Of a stretch of 38,637 nt of DNA, positions 19,937-30,649 are shown one piece after another. Origin of the DNA: Perkinsus olseni (lineage: Eukaryota; Perkinsozoa; Perkinsida); assembly GCA_013115125.1 (NCBI GenBank), contig JABANN010000330.1, forward strand, positions 1 to 38,637, in the 5' to 3' direction. The position numbers and the translations under genes were made by a program. Below the pieces are notes generated by a model. That model ran no database searches and was not told the DNA's origin. It worked only from the letters and a program-made list of their open reading frames with translations. Each line of letters starts with the position of its first letter. Position 1 is the first letter of the stretch.

Positions 19937-20741
19937 ATGGCAGCCCAACGGCTCCTAATCGCAGCTGCCACGCTGAAGAAGTCGCTGAACCCTTACAATT
20001 GGTTCGCCTCGCAACCCATCCATCATCCGGAATTCCCTCCATTAACTGCTCAGCAGCTTCTGGTAGAAAGCAACGGCGCCAGCTGCTTTTACGGCCGAGG
20101 TGAAGTCATGAGCCCCTACCGGCAATCGTTGTCGATTGAGGTTGAGCTTGACAAAGGTCTCCGAGCCCTGAAGATCGTATGCCCCAGGAATGGTACCCGG
20201 AAGGCATTCTCAAGCCAGTTGTAAGGCGAGTGAGATGATATGCTTTTTGAATGCTATTTGTTGTAGTTCCTGCTCTGGCGGGTCGAATTCTGTGAAAGAA
20301 TACAACCTGAATTACCCGTATACGTCCGTAAAGTCCACGTTCGTGTTTAAGGAAGCCCCTCTCATCGACACTGGCACAGATCCGCTCGGAGAGGTTGACG
20401 CCTTGACTTACTACAAAAAGCTTAAAAGGCTCAACACGACCGCTAGTAAATTGGCCTTGAAGAATCTCACGGATGGTCAGAAGGAATTTATGAAGAAGCA
20501 TCTGGAGGAACTCGGGCAGCATGGGAAGGACACGGCGAATGAGGTGAGGGAAGTGTGCTTGGCTGTGAGGGAGGGTTTGGTGGAGGAATTTGGGTCGTTT
20601 GACAACCTTTGCGAGAAGGTTCGTGTAAACTCAAATAAAGCTATCGAGGTTGCCCATACTGCTGGACGGCGGTTTGAAGAGAAAGATGGTCGAACGATGA
20701 TCACCCGAGACTTGAGGGGGAAGCGCAAATTTAGACACTGA
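19937..20741 (+). CDS. secreted protein, tandem family 2, member 2
   Basis: Exons 19937-20220 and 20267-20741 give 253 codons across a 46-nt GTAAGG...TTGTAG intron. It lacks the first intron of members 1 and 3. The N-terminus 'MAAQRLLIAAATLKKSLNP' is a weaker signal peptide. Shared blocks are 'FPPLTAQQLLVESNGASCFY', 'LKIVCPRNGT' and the C-terminal 'LVEEFGSFDNLCEKVRVNSN', then 'KAIEVAHTAG'. The middle is a long charged helix, 'LKNLTDGQKEFMKKHLEELG'. The exon 2 acceptor falls at the same protein position as the exon 3 acceptor of member 3. Function is unknown. Confidence 0.68.
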
Positions 20742-20815
20742 TTGTACCTACGAGTTCTTCGCGATTGTATTATGATGTGCATGAGTGAAGCTGTGGGAAA
20801 AGATGTTGGCTGATC

Positions 20816-20845
20816 ATGATGATGATGATGATGATGATGATGATG
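20816..20845 (+). repeat. (ATG)10 microsatellite
   Basis: Ten perfect copies of a trinucleotide lie about 75 bp after the stop of secreted family 2 member 2, in its likely 3' UTR. No frame crosses it. A shorter relative occurs after member 3 (near 22683), suggesting it was carried in the duplication. Confidence 0.85.
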
Positions 20846-20915
20846 TTAAGTTACACTTCTACTTGTCGTTTTTCCTGCCTACCAAGGTTAATCTAGATTC
20901 TTATTGAACTACAGG

Positions 20916-20942
20916 AACCCCTTTTTAGTTATTAAAGGGGTT
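20916..20942 (+). other. GC-rich hairpin downstream of a gene
   Basis: 'aaccccttt', a 9-base AT-rich loop, then 'aaaggggtt' form a perfect 9-bp stem followed by Ts. It looks like a bacterial terminator, but the setting is eukaryotic. It may instead shape the 3' end of the message of member 2, whose stop is 175 bp upstream. Confidence 0.4.
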
Positions 20943-21352
20943 TTCTGTTCTTCCCGTTAGCCTGGGATAACCTCATCCAATACACAGGAGTACTTGTATG
21001 AACTAGGAGACTCGTTTCGTTTTGAGGCTCTCTGCTATTCACTCGACCAGGGTAGCTCTTGTACACGGTGTAATCTAATAGAAACAACCATGTCGATTCT
21101 GGCTCAGTTCTATACTTGTTGACTCAACTGGTCCGAGGTTGGTGAACTCATACCGATCATCGTCATCGTCAGCACGACGTCACATCGTGTTGAAGAACGC
21201 AGTGTTCAAGGAGCACATCGTTAAAGGCTGTTACTAAGTTAGTCTACTGTGCAGTACACATTGGCAACGTGTCTCTAACGAACAATCTGTCTGTTGGGAA
21301 TGAAGATGATGGCAGGATTACATTTCTGAACTCTTCGCTCACCGAGGTTGAG

Positions 21353-21642
21353 AGGAGGCATTCTCAGCCGTCTTCTACCTTCTGGCGGGGGTTGGAATCC
21401 TCCCATCCACTGCAGCAAGACTGCTGCCGGAAAGGAAGCACGGCTATCTGCTTCTTGAGCATGGCAATGACCAACGTTTCTATGTCGCAACAGCGCACAC
21501 GTCGGTCATAAGGTACATGTCAGAAGGGAAAGGGATTCACTGGCACGCAGCCCACCGACAGGCGGCTGATGTAGTGACCGAGAAGTGCGTTACACAGCGG
21601 GCGTGCCGCGCCCGGCGTGGCTGCTGCAGGGGTCCCGCCTGA
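21353..21642 (+). CDS. orphan exon, possible membrane protein fragment
   Basis: From an AG acceptor near 21352 the frame reads 'AFSAVFYLLAGVGILPSTAA' (hydrophobic), then 'RLLPERKHGYLLLEHGNDQR', 'FYVATAHTSVIRYMSEGKGI' and a cysteine/arginine-rich end before a TGA at 21640-21642. Composition is clearly protein-like. Upstream, 'NEDDGRITFLNSSLTE' may be a preceding exon. I recognise no family. It lies between members 2 and 3 of the secreted array. Confidence 0.4.
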
Positions 21643-21814
21643 AGTTTCGGGGAAGAATCGCTCGCCTAAGGCGAGCGGTGATAGCACTCATTTTTCGGGC
21701 GGTATCTAAATTCCCCCCAAATTGCCCCACTTGTATTGAGCCAGAATGTAAACGAGGCACAAGCACAGGTTACGATGGTCGCCCCACAGCCCTGTGTTGG
21801 AGTTATCCCCTCTA

Positions 21815-22658
21815 ATGTCGACTAAACAGGCTGTCATCGTAGCTGCTGTTACCGCAGCCTTCGCCCCTTTCACCTACGCTCGGGTAAGTTCGTCCGTCCC
21901 TGCGGGTGTTGCTGGTTGTAATATCATCCACCATAAATATTCATGCATGCCAGAGAAAGCAGCTCAAACTGCCGCATTTTAGGGGAGGAGTGCTTCTTCT
22001 TGCACCGTTTGCTTATTTCGTTTGCTCTCAGGGCATTCCTCCACTCAAGAGAGCTTCCCTCTTACTCGCCGAGCACGATGCTATTTGTTCTTACTCGAAT
22101 CATCAATACTTCCTGGCTGACGACCGACGCTTGGAGGTCGTGGTCAGACAGACAGGTGCACTGGAAGGATGGGACATTCGTTGTCCCGGAGCTGCTCACA
22201 GGGATGGCTTCAAAAGCAAATTGTGAGGACCCGGCGTCAGATACCATCTTCCTCATTTCCGGCGTTGTTGCTATTACTCTCTTTAATGTAGTTCCTGGCC
22301 TCCGAACATCGAATTCAACCAGCAGATTTACAAGGAACAACTGGCTGATCTCAACGCCGCCGCCGTGAAGTTGAACTATGTCCCGTTCGAGGGGGAGGTG
22401 CTGGTGGACTGGGAGAAGTTAGAGGCCAAGGGGGACAACGGGAAAAATACGCGTATAAAGTTGGCCGCAGTGTGCTCGGCTGTGAGCCAGGCTATAGAGC
22501 ACAAGTTCGACGCCTTCGAGTCTCTGTGTGATTCCGTTCACCACGAGGGCATGGGGACAATCAAAAAATTGGAAACTAAAGATGAGTTTATAGCCTCAAT
22601 GTTATCACTGCTGGCGAGGCACATGCAAGGAGAGGATCTTCCGATGGTCTATGACTAG
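21815..22658 (+). CDS. secreted protein, tandem family 2, member 3
   Basis: Exons 21815-21883, 22032-22222 and 22292-22658 give 209 codons in frame. Exon 1 is 69 nt, as in member 1, and encodes the signal peptide 'MSTKQAVIVAAVTAAFAPF'. It ends with a strong GTAAGT donor. Exon 2 reads 'GIPPLKRASLLLAEHDAICS' and 'WDIRCPGAAHRDGFKSKL'. Exon 3 ends with 'LAAVCSAVSQAIEHKFDAFE' and 'SLCDSVHHEGMGTIKKL', matching the C-terminal helix and cysteine of the other two. Second and third exons share phase with member 1. Function is unknown; secretion is inferred only from the leader. Confidence 0.7.
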
Positions 22659-23224
22659 TTTTGGTACGTCGTAAAAGCAGCGGTGATGATGATGACCTTT
22701 TTTTAAGAGTTGTAGATGTGAAGGTGGCATGTATCTAAACTACTTCTACGAAAAAGTTGTTATCACGATTTCCCAGGTGCTCTTCCGAATTCCTGTTCCG
22801 TTGGGTCGCCCATATTCTTTTCTTATCAACCTACTTTTCCGATATTAGTACTGTCTTACGAATGGATAACGAGGTCGTGTTCTCTTTTGATGATGTTGTG
22901 TGCGCAACGTTCCTTTTGCGTTCAAGTGGCTGCGAATCCTAGGGAGATATTAGCATCGGGTTTGTGACGTCGACGCGGCGATGACTTGATAATCCAATAG
23001 TGGTATATCGACACTGAACCGAAATTTCTTTCGTTTTGTCGCTCTCTTCATCCTTCATCGCAGTCCTCGTGGGCTGCGTCTGGAAGGATTCCTTCGACGA
23101 CTAGTATTTGAATCGCATGTTCCAACGGAAGGAATGCACGGCTAACACAGGTTTTTTCGGGGAAGGTCATGCAAGTCGGCCCCGTAAGGCTTTGAGAGTC
23201 TTTTACGGTAATTTTGTGTTGCAT
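22659..23224. other. no supportable gene
   Basis: A short GAT-rich tract near 22683 follows secreted family 2 member 3. The open frames at 22757-22942 (+) and 23048-23317 (-) have no motifs; the second is antisense to the start of the next gene. Confidence 0.4.
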
Positions 23225-23285
23225 TACAGTGTGTTGAGGAGGCGGGTGGGGATTGAATAGTGGCAGTGGTAGCTTTCCCCCTAGT

Positions 23286-24130
23286 ATGAGTGTCACTACA
23301 ACAACTACCCGATACACGGCCCCGACTTATCGAGGATATGTAGTTGGGGATGGTGAGGTAGATGGCGTCGATGTTCTCGTAACATTACGACAACCACTGG
23401 GGGAGGAGGCTTTTGAAGGTAATGGTAGTAAAGAGGGTTGCCCAATGCCGCTGTAGCATACAACGCTGGGCAGCTGGGATGCTCTGTTGTAGTTATAGAG
23501 TCGCACGACTATGGGTCCTTAGCTCAGCTCGAAGCGAATAGACGGCTCCGTCACCGTTGGTTTAACAACCTGGAAAACGGAATCCCAGGATTCGACCGAA
23601 TATATTCCTTTCTACTTGTGCCGCCCGTTGGCACGTACGCAGCCGAGGGAAGAGCTATCCTCAGCGGTTCCTAGACCGTACGTCTGGCTCCCTTCGGACG
23701 AAAGGTCTCATCACCTGTCTTCGTTTCGTACCGCACCATTCCCGATTCCCCCGTTTCTCTACTCATCCACACAGTTGCCTTCTACTACTACCATATAGGT
23801 CTGGAAGAGTGGTCCCAAGTATGGCTGTACTACCTCCCCCAAGGCTCAGGGACCACTGTAGACTATGAGGTACTATGGGCTACCTCTGCTCACCTTGCGG
23901 ATTATTATTCGATTCTACCTCTGGGAATGGCGGTGCGCCCTCGGAAGATCATCCGGGCTGCTGCCCATGATGCTGAGGCCACCTTCCTCACCATTCAGGT
24001 CATGGATATCCTTTCCGTCAAGGGCAGAGTGCTACACTTACGGCCGATAGAGGAGGGCTCCAGTGCAGTAGTCGACGGGCTGCGCATTATTGACATAAAG
24101 CCTTACCACGCTCTTGATGCTGTTCTGTAG
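23286..24130 (+). CDS. divergent TrmO/TsaA-like protein
   Basis: Exons 23286-23418, 23457-23666 and 23775-24130 sum to 233 codons in frame. The ATG comes two bases after 'ccccctag', a strong acceptor. The N-terminal part ('RYTAPTYRGYVVGD', 'LRQPLGEEAFEAYNAGQLGC') is unfamiliar. The C-terminal part resembles the TrmO/TsaA (YaeB) barrel, whose bacterial members methylate N6-threonylcarbamoyl-adenosine at tRNA position 37. 'IGLEEWSQVWLYYLPQ' fits 'GLEEFSHLWLLF', and 'DGLRIIDIKPYHALDAV' fits 'DGTPVLDIKPYLPYADAV'. The 'RSPxRPNPIG' motif of active members is missing between them, so activity is doubtful. An older broken partial copy lies at 16.7 kb. The family call rests on two short motifs. Confidence 0.45.
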
Positions 24131-24463
24131 TTTCTCGCTTAAACTGTGGAATTCTACCGCGTTGTTTCCGTCGGTCAATGGGCGGGGCTGCCAGCACCGA
24201 AGCACACTACCATCAATTGCGCCGGATAGCTGCTCAAGAGAACCTCACTGGTCTAGTGTGCCCTTCACGACGCACAGGATATAGCGCCCCCTGACTGACA
24301 GCAGCCACTGTATAACCTGCCTTATCGGCATCTCGAGGGTTCGTTGACCTCGGTGTCCGTGCTGAGGGTGGCCTCAGGATGTTCTAGTAGTTGCAGAAGT
24401 TTTGGTATGGGTAGCAGAGCGCCTCCTACCAAACGGTCGAGATGCAGCGTTGGTCAGCAGGGC
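24131..24463. other. intergenic before WRNIP1
   Basis: No gene seen. It ends with 'tggtcagcag', an acceptor-like sequence three bases before the WRNIP1 ATG. Confidence 0.4.
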
Positions 24464-27024
24464 ATGCGGACCCTCGATTCTTTCTTCGCCAAAAAGGAGG
24501 TACTAGTGATAATCCTGGTGGCTGTCGGGGGTTCACTGCGGATGCCTGTCACGCTACCGAGAACTCAACGCTACACCGCTTCCGAATTAGAGGGGGTTTC
24601 TTATTATCACTGCTCACGTTACACCCTGTAGGGGTGCGGTGTCCTGGTTCAGATGCGTGAGGGTGTGCTTTTTCAGACGGCCTCCCATGCCACGAGTAAT
24701 GTTGAAGCGATCGACATCGAGGCTAGTCAGAGTAGTAGTGGTCCCGATTCGAGACGCCCGAAGGCCTCTGAGCACCCCGCAGCGGGGGAGCTGGGCAGCG
24801 GTGGTCAAACCTTGAAGTAAGTAGGGGCCTATGCTGATTCGTGGGTACAACGTCGTTTTTCAACTTCTTCTGGAGAGCGTTGCATCACCATCACAACCGC
24901 CCATTGCAGGCCTAAGATCGCCCTCCGGCCGAAGTCATCGGCGTGTCGGCCGACATCCGACAGCCGTCAAGGGGGGCCCTTAGCTCAGCGGGCGAGGCCT
25001 ACCTCCTCGATAGACCTAGTGTACGAGGCTGGCTCTGAAAGGGAGGGGACGGGGAATTCTGTCGGAGGCGTGGCCACTATAATGAGAATAGTAGTCACCT
25101 ACCACTACTCCCTTCCCTCCAGTCAGCGTGCCAGATTAACTACTATGAAGCCCTTCCTTCAATTGGAGCAGATACTGCTTCTACGATCCAGCACCAGCCG
25201 GCCGTCCCGAGTACGACTCAGTCTCTCTCCTTCCTTCACGACGCTAGCCTTAGGTATGATACTCTGGGGTCCTCCTGGCTGTGGTAAGACCACCTTAGCT
25301 CAGCTCCTGTGCCGATCGTTAACCCGATCTGGTCTGCCGTGGCGGCACACTAAACTCAGTGCTGTCAACGCGGGAGTCAACGATGTGAGCTCAGAAAGGC
25401 GTCGTGACTGGCGAGTGCGTCAGCCCTACCCACTCAGGTGAAGAAGGTCGTCGAGGAAGCCACCAACGCTAGGAGGCTCTCCGGAGGGCGTAGGGCTTCG
25501 GCGGCCGGACGATGGTGGGATTTCATTATGGCAGGTACGTTGCTCTTCCTAGATGAAATCCACCGTTTCAATAAAGCCCAGCAGGACGCGCTCCTCCCTC
25601 ACGTCGAGAACGGCACCCTCACGCTCATCGGGGCGACCACGGAAAACCCGAGCTTCCAGTGCAACAGGTGCTGTGCTCGCCTGTCGCTGGTCATACCACT
25701 CCTCCCCCAACTCGTGGTCCGTCAGAGCTCTGGTGTCGCGGTGTCAAATAATTAAGATTCCACCGCTGAGCACCGGGTCTGTGGAGAAGATAGTAGGCAG
25801 TCTGAATAGGTTGGTCGATAATAATTTCTTTTCTAGTTACGAAGAGCACTGTCCAACTACTATCCGCAAGTAGCTGTGGACGGATCGACCGGTGAACTGT
25901 TGAAGACGTTGGCCGAATTTGGGATGGGCGACGTCAGAGCATCCCTGAATGCGCTCGAGCTTGCCTGCGATCTTGCCATGATGAGCCCTGGGGATGCGTC
26001 CCCCGTCATCACACTGCGACTGGAGCATGTCAAAGAGGTCAGCTCGTCGGGGGCGTGTGGACTATGTCGGTGTGGGGAGGGTAGTTGCAGAACGAAGCAT
26101 AAGTAGACTGGGCCCACGGGATGGAGTAGGTCGAGGAAATTGGATTTCAGAAAGAAAAGCTAGTACTGTGAAGCTTGTGAGCACACTGGTTTCAGGCGAT
26201 GGAGACATCTTCCTGTGGGAGGCATCGGCTGCTCGGCTACGATAAGAACGGCGACATCCACTACGATCTTGCCAGTGCCCTACAGAAGTCGATCCGAGGC
26301 TCCGATAAGGACGCTGCAGCGTAGCGGAACGTATCTTCCCTTCAACCCGAGCTTTCATACCTTAGGTATTGGACGACCAGGATGCTGCACGGTGGTGAGC
26401 CTCCTGAGTACGTATCCCGTCGGCTGATGAGAATCGCCTCCGAGGACGTTGGCCTGGCGGATCCACAATCATTGCAAGTAGCTGCGGCAGCTCACACTGC
26501 GACGATGGCCACGGGAATGCCTGAGTGTAGCGACCGAGCTCTTGTGATGAGGTCCTCTAGCGTCAGTTTCCAGGTTCCACTGCCTTGCTGCAGGCAGCCC
26601 TTTACCTCTGCGATGCCCCTAAGAGTAATGCTGTTTATGTAGCATACAAGAACGCAACTAAAGCAATCGAGAACGCCACTACGGACTCTGAGGTGCTCTG
26701 TTTGATTGGATTAGTACCGTAATTCCAACAACTCCTAGTGAGCAGGTACCGGTGCACCTACGCAACGCCCCTACAGGGTTGATGAGGGAGCTCGGCTACG
26801 GACGGGATTATGTTTATACCAATCAACCGCGGCCAACTCGAGCGGGCGAGATGGCGCCCAAACAGTCGTAGGTGGCTGCCTTCGTGGTCTCTGTGCATAC
26901 CTTGGTCAGGTATCTGCCATCGGGTCTCCACCGAGGTGACATCTTCCCAACTGCCTTCTACGATGCACGGCCCGGTCTGCCGTCCTCTTGTCCAACTTGT
27001 GGTACGCGGCTTATCGAGAAATGA
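24464..27024 (+). CDS. WRNIP1: WRNIP1 / RarA (MgsA) family AAA+ ATPase
   Basis: Clamp-loader-like AAA+ protein that acts at stalled replication forks. Fourteen exons sum to exactly 548 codons: 24464-24499, 24632-24816, 24910-25018, 25123-25210, 25254-25384, 25438-25489, 25535-25667, 25726-25792, 25837-26037, 26196-26320, 26366-26526, 26574-26692, 26746-26867, 26910-27024. Landmarks in order: '[12 protein letters not shown]' (family 'PLAERxRP'), Walker A '[10 protein letters not shown]', '[19 protein letters not shown]', Walker B '[19 protein letters not shown]', sensor 1 '[11 protein letters not shown]', 'ALVSRCQI', arginine '[11 protein letters not shown]', '[18 protein letters not shown]', '[17 protein letters not shown]', '[11 protein letters not shown]', '[19 protein letters not shown]' and a tail with '[11 protein letters not shown]'. 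No UBZ finger is seen at the N-terminus. The start '[12 protein letters not shown]' looks like a PCNA-binding PIP box. Exons 1-4 are less certain than the rest. Confidence 0.93.
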
Positions 27025-27068
27025 CGACATTGTGGCTGCTTTGTGTTCTCTAGTGTGAACGGTTTTAA

Positions 27069-27254
27069 TACGATCCGAAAAGATACGCGCCGATAAATCT
27101 GGTCATCTTCTCAACGACGGAACCCCACGACTGGAGTCGACCTGATTGCTTCGTCCGCTTCAGAGACAACGCGGTGACGATTTACTCAGCAGCCGAGCGT
27201 CCGATTATTCTTCCCAGCATCACTGGTCGTGTATTCGTAATGGCGTACACTTAG
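27069..27254 (+). CDS. unidentified coding exon after WRNIP1
   Basis: The frame reads 'RYAPINLVIFSTTEPHDWSR', 'PDCFVRFRDNAVTIYSAAER' and 'PIILPSITGRVFVMAYT', then stops at 27252-27254. Composition is strongly protein-like, with no shadow gene to explain it. I find no start; an upstream exon may overlap the WRNIP1 3' end. Family unknown. Confidence 0.35.
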   Translation, partial: YDPKRYAPINLVIFSTTEPHDWSRPDCFVRFRDNAVTIYSAAERPIILPSITGRVFVMAYT

Positions 27255-27896
27255 CTCACTGCCTTCAAGCTGCAGTAGCTTAGCTATGTGGAATGATCTT
27301 ATTACAACTGATGACGATCTGTGCAGCACCGGTGAGTGGAATTCCGAGGTGGAGGACTTCGCCCTCCGACAGAAAAGCCAAACAGTTCCATGGACTACGG
27401 CAGTTCAACATAAGCTGATTTTGTGTCTTCCTCAACAGCATACGGCAAATGTATCACACAAGCCTCGCCGCGAGTAATCAAGCTCGCTTCGCTCCAGCTC
27501 GCTTGGCCAGTCGGCTGCATCTATTCATCACAGCCATATTCTCATAGTCATATTCTCATTGACACTTGAGGTGTTGGATGTTGTTGTTCTTCAACGCTGA
27601 TAGACTGCCAACTCGACAATGACATCATCATCATCACCAGCGGTTTGAATACAACAGTAATTCACAGTGCTCATGAATGAATGGGATTGGTTTTCAATCC
27701 CATGGACTTCCTAAGAGAGGATCAGATAAGGGTGACCCCCTGGTGATACGTCATCATCCTTACAGTCGAAGTCCGTGGTTGTAAGCCCATGATAAGGCTC
27801 GGTCAAACGCCATTCTGTTGCCAAGCTGCTGTTCTCGGACGTACTCGCATGCCTACGATGATGGTCAGCTCCGACCTGTTTCGTATCTTTCACTCA
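27255..27896. other. intergenic with one possible mini-exon
   Basis: At 27287 a short open stretch begins ATG after 'gcttag' and ends at a 'gtgagt' donor near 27331 ('MWNDLITTDDDLCSTG'). It could be the first exon of a small plus-strand gene, but I cannot find its partner. Confidence 0.25.
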
Positions 27897-30649
27897 TCAA
27901 CCTACTTCGAGACTTTCAAGAGAAGGGAACAGGTGCGGATACCGATGACGGTTGGCTTCGGCAAACCTGTGGGGCACCACATTAGCAACAAGAAGACTTG
28001 GCGGCGAGTCGTACCACGGTATCCACGTCTTGAAGTCAATTCTACGCGTCCGTTCAACATCAGAAGAACAACACACTCGTATCTAGAAGGAACGTAGGTC
28101 TCATCCTTGCGCAACATAGTGAGCCCACTTACTCCACAAGCTTTCCAAACGTAACCCATTGAAGGGTTCCGCGCTAAAGCTAGGGCGGTATCTTTTGAAC
28201 ACTCACGACCTTCACAGGAAGGGACACTTAATGCGACGAGGCTCACCTTTGTCATCGCGGCTCCTTGGGAGCTTCCCTCCATCGGCGAAGGACAGCTGCT
28301 TCAAAAGGTCCCCTTCAACAGGAGTCTGATGATGAAGATAATCCAACTGGAAATACTTCAACCCTGTTGTTTCTCTCCTTACGAAATAGCTCGTATGCGC
28401 TCCAATGGCAGGCTCGTCGAGAGTCCACGCTCCAGCGTACCTGACTATCACCACTGCACGAGCGTTTTGCTATCTTCCCGAGCCCAGCCGAGTTTCGGCT
28501 GGTTTTACGTCTGGAGAGTCAATTGCAGTCAATTGCACGTTGAACCAGGTAGTCCCCCTGTTCAATAAGGTACTTCTGAGACCTATCGGACGACCCCAGT
28601 GTCAGAACTGCCTTGTGGGCTTCGAGGCGAAGAACACCCTGTCCGGCATGAATCAGCCTTGGCTGCTCGCAATAGGAAACCGTACGACGAAGAGCGTCGG
28701 AGCGGAAGCAGCTCCCGACAGGCCTTACCTGACGGGTTGAAGCAAATTTGTGTGGGGGTTTGTACGCATCGCCTTCCTGTCGAATATTTCGGGGTACTCC
28801 CCCAACTCGATGTCGGTTCCTGATTTATGCATCCACTACGACCATAACGAGTCCGGCTTACTAATCCAGGCGAAATTCTGGGAGACGAACCTCGCTTGGA
28901 GGACAACAGGGAACTGGGGGTCCTTGGGAGTGCAGTACTTGAAGGCAGCCACTTGCTCAGCCGTCGGCATCTACGACGATCAGCATGCTTCGGATCAGCA
29001 TCCCTCGGCGGCCGAAGCTCGGCCTACCTCGTCCAAGTCACCATGGATGAAGAGTACGGAGTCGTCGGGCTCCCCAAAGGCCTCTACGTACTTTTCAACA
29101 AGAATGGCCCGGGCAAACATCTCGAACCCGAATCTGAAATGATCTTACGATGATTGTCCGAAGGTTAACCTTCTGCTTTCTTCTCACGCCCCCTCGCCCT
29201 CGCCTATGAGCCGCTGGTATCGAGCTTCAGCGGAGTCATCGAGAACGTTGTACGCTATTTTGTGGCGGAAGCGTTCGAACCTACAAGGCTGTCGGATTGG
29301 TCGCAGCGGCGGCGACCTCTTCATGAAGGCCACCTCGGTGAGTTCAGGACGGTCCCCAACATTAATGGTTTACTCCACTTCTTCAACGTCTTTGCCGTCT
29401 CCACAATAACGAAGACCTACGAGATTGTCTATGGGACACACGACGGAGGAGCTCCCTACGTCAACGAGAGGGTCCAACTCGTACAAGCGCATCTCGAGCA
29501 CGTCGAACTCGTAGGCGAACAGGAGGAGGTCGACAATCTTCACAGGGGAAGGTCGGTCGCCGGACATGTATCTGCATCGTATCTAAGTACGCGTGGTCAG
29601 CTATCCTCGGCCTACCGATTCGCCTCGCAGTCCCATCTGATACGCCTGTCGGGAGGTCGGACGGTTGTCAGGAGATCTGACGGCGGATCTCGGGTTAGTG
29701 CCGATCGGAGGAGGTCCATATATCGAACGGCCCAAACCTGAAGGTGACAGTCGACACGCCACAGTCAGTAGGACGCACAGTGAAGTTGGCATGGTTCCGA
29801 TCAGCCAGGGCATGCCAGTCGAATGACGTCCCGGCCCGCCTCTCCATGTCCCCGAACTCGGGATTGGGTTCCCACTCTCCTGAGCAATCATTCTCCCGCC
29901 GGTGGCCACGTGTGGCCTACCCAGCCGGCGCAAATCAACTTGAGCTTCGTTCTCGTCTACTTGCCGAGATGCCTCCTCCAGTATGCTGGCGATGATGTCG
30001 TATTCCTGCGGGCTCTCTAAACAGCACACACACTGGACCGCTGTGGGCTACGTCAACCCACCTCTCGCTGCATCACCACTCTTCGGCTGATGAATCCTCG
30101 GCTTCTCTTTTCGAGTTCCGGCTTCTCTTTTCGCGACACTGAGCAAAAGCCACTACGGTCGCTGCAGGGTGGTAGCGCGCACGACTCACGCGGCCGGGGA
30201 GGCGCTCATGTGGTACACCTCTTCGCCGTAGACCAGCACGGACAGATTCATCATCTGTAATGTACCATGAGCAAGCGGCGACCGAGGCTGCTCAGATTCA
30301 CCCGCTCTCGGAGGAAGGCACGGTTGGCCGGATTCCCTCGAATGGAGCTCCACAGCAGGGACAGAACGCAGAGGGCAAACGCCATCAGGCACAGCTTCAG
30401 TAGTAGGGCCTTCAAAAACTGACCGAAAGAGGGTATGGCCAACGGCCAACCAGAAGGTCCCACCATCGTGTTGCTTCTCGGCCGCTTCTCTCCTCGACTG
30501 CAGAGCTTTTCGCTGCCCCTTGCCGGGGCATAATCAACGGACATCCTCGCTGTGGGGGAGGGCATGTGGGAGGCACAACTCCTTCTGATCGAACCATGGC
30601 CGCAGGACTTCGACTGTTGAATTTTACATGCTCGGGCCAAGCGGCTCAT
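27897..30649 (-). CDS. GT17 (MGAT3-like) glycosyltransferase, copy A
   Basis: Type II membrane glycosyltransferase of family GT17, which in animals adds the bisecting GlcNAc to N-glycans in the Golgi. Exon 1 (30649-30266) has a basic cytosolic tail and a membrane anchor 'LLLKLCLMAFALCVLSLLW' (about residues 82-100). Later exons show 'GEWEPNPEFGDMERRAG' (from 29879), 'VKIVDLLLFAYEFDVLEMRL', 'VFVIVETAKTLKKWSKPLML', 'RFRHKIAYNVLDDSAEARYQ', then 'GEPDDSVLFIHGDLDEV', which replaces the usual 'SDVDEIP' donor-binding loop. 'VAAFKYCTPKDPQFPVVLQ', 'GLKYFQLDYLHHQTP', 'ALALARNPSMGYVWKACG' and 'TWIPWYDSPPSLLVANVVPH' follow. The stop is at 27897-27899. Several introns are placed only roughly. M62 is a possible alternative start. 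Confidence 0.82.
30093..30136 (+). repeat. short direct repeat in a GT17 intron
   Basis: 'cggcttctcttttcg' occurs twice, 20 bases apart, inside the intron between the membrane-anchor exon and the next exon of GT17 copy A. Confidence 0.6.

Noticed and set aside
20916-20942. Rho-independent bacterial terminator
   Set aside because: The hairpin has the right shape, but every gene around it is eukaryotic and spliced.
27902-28282. Single 126-codon minus-strand gene
   Set aside because: The frame mixes two real GT17 exons with the intron between them; correct C-terminal coding is in another frame ending at 27897.
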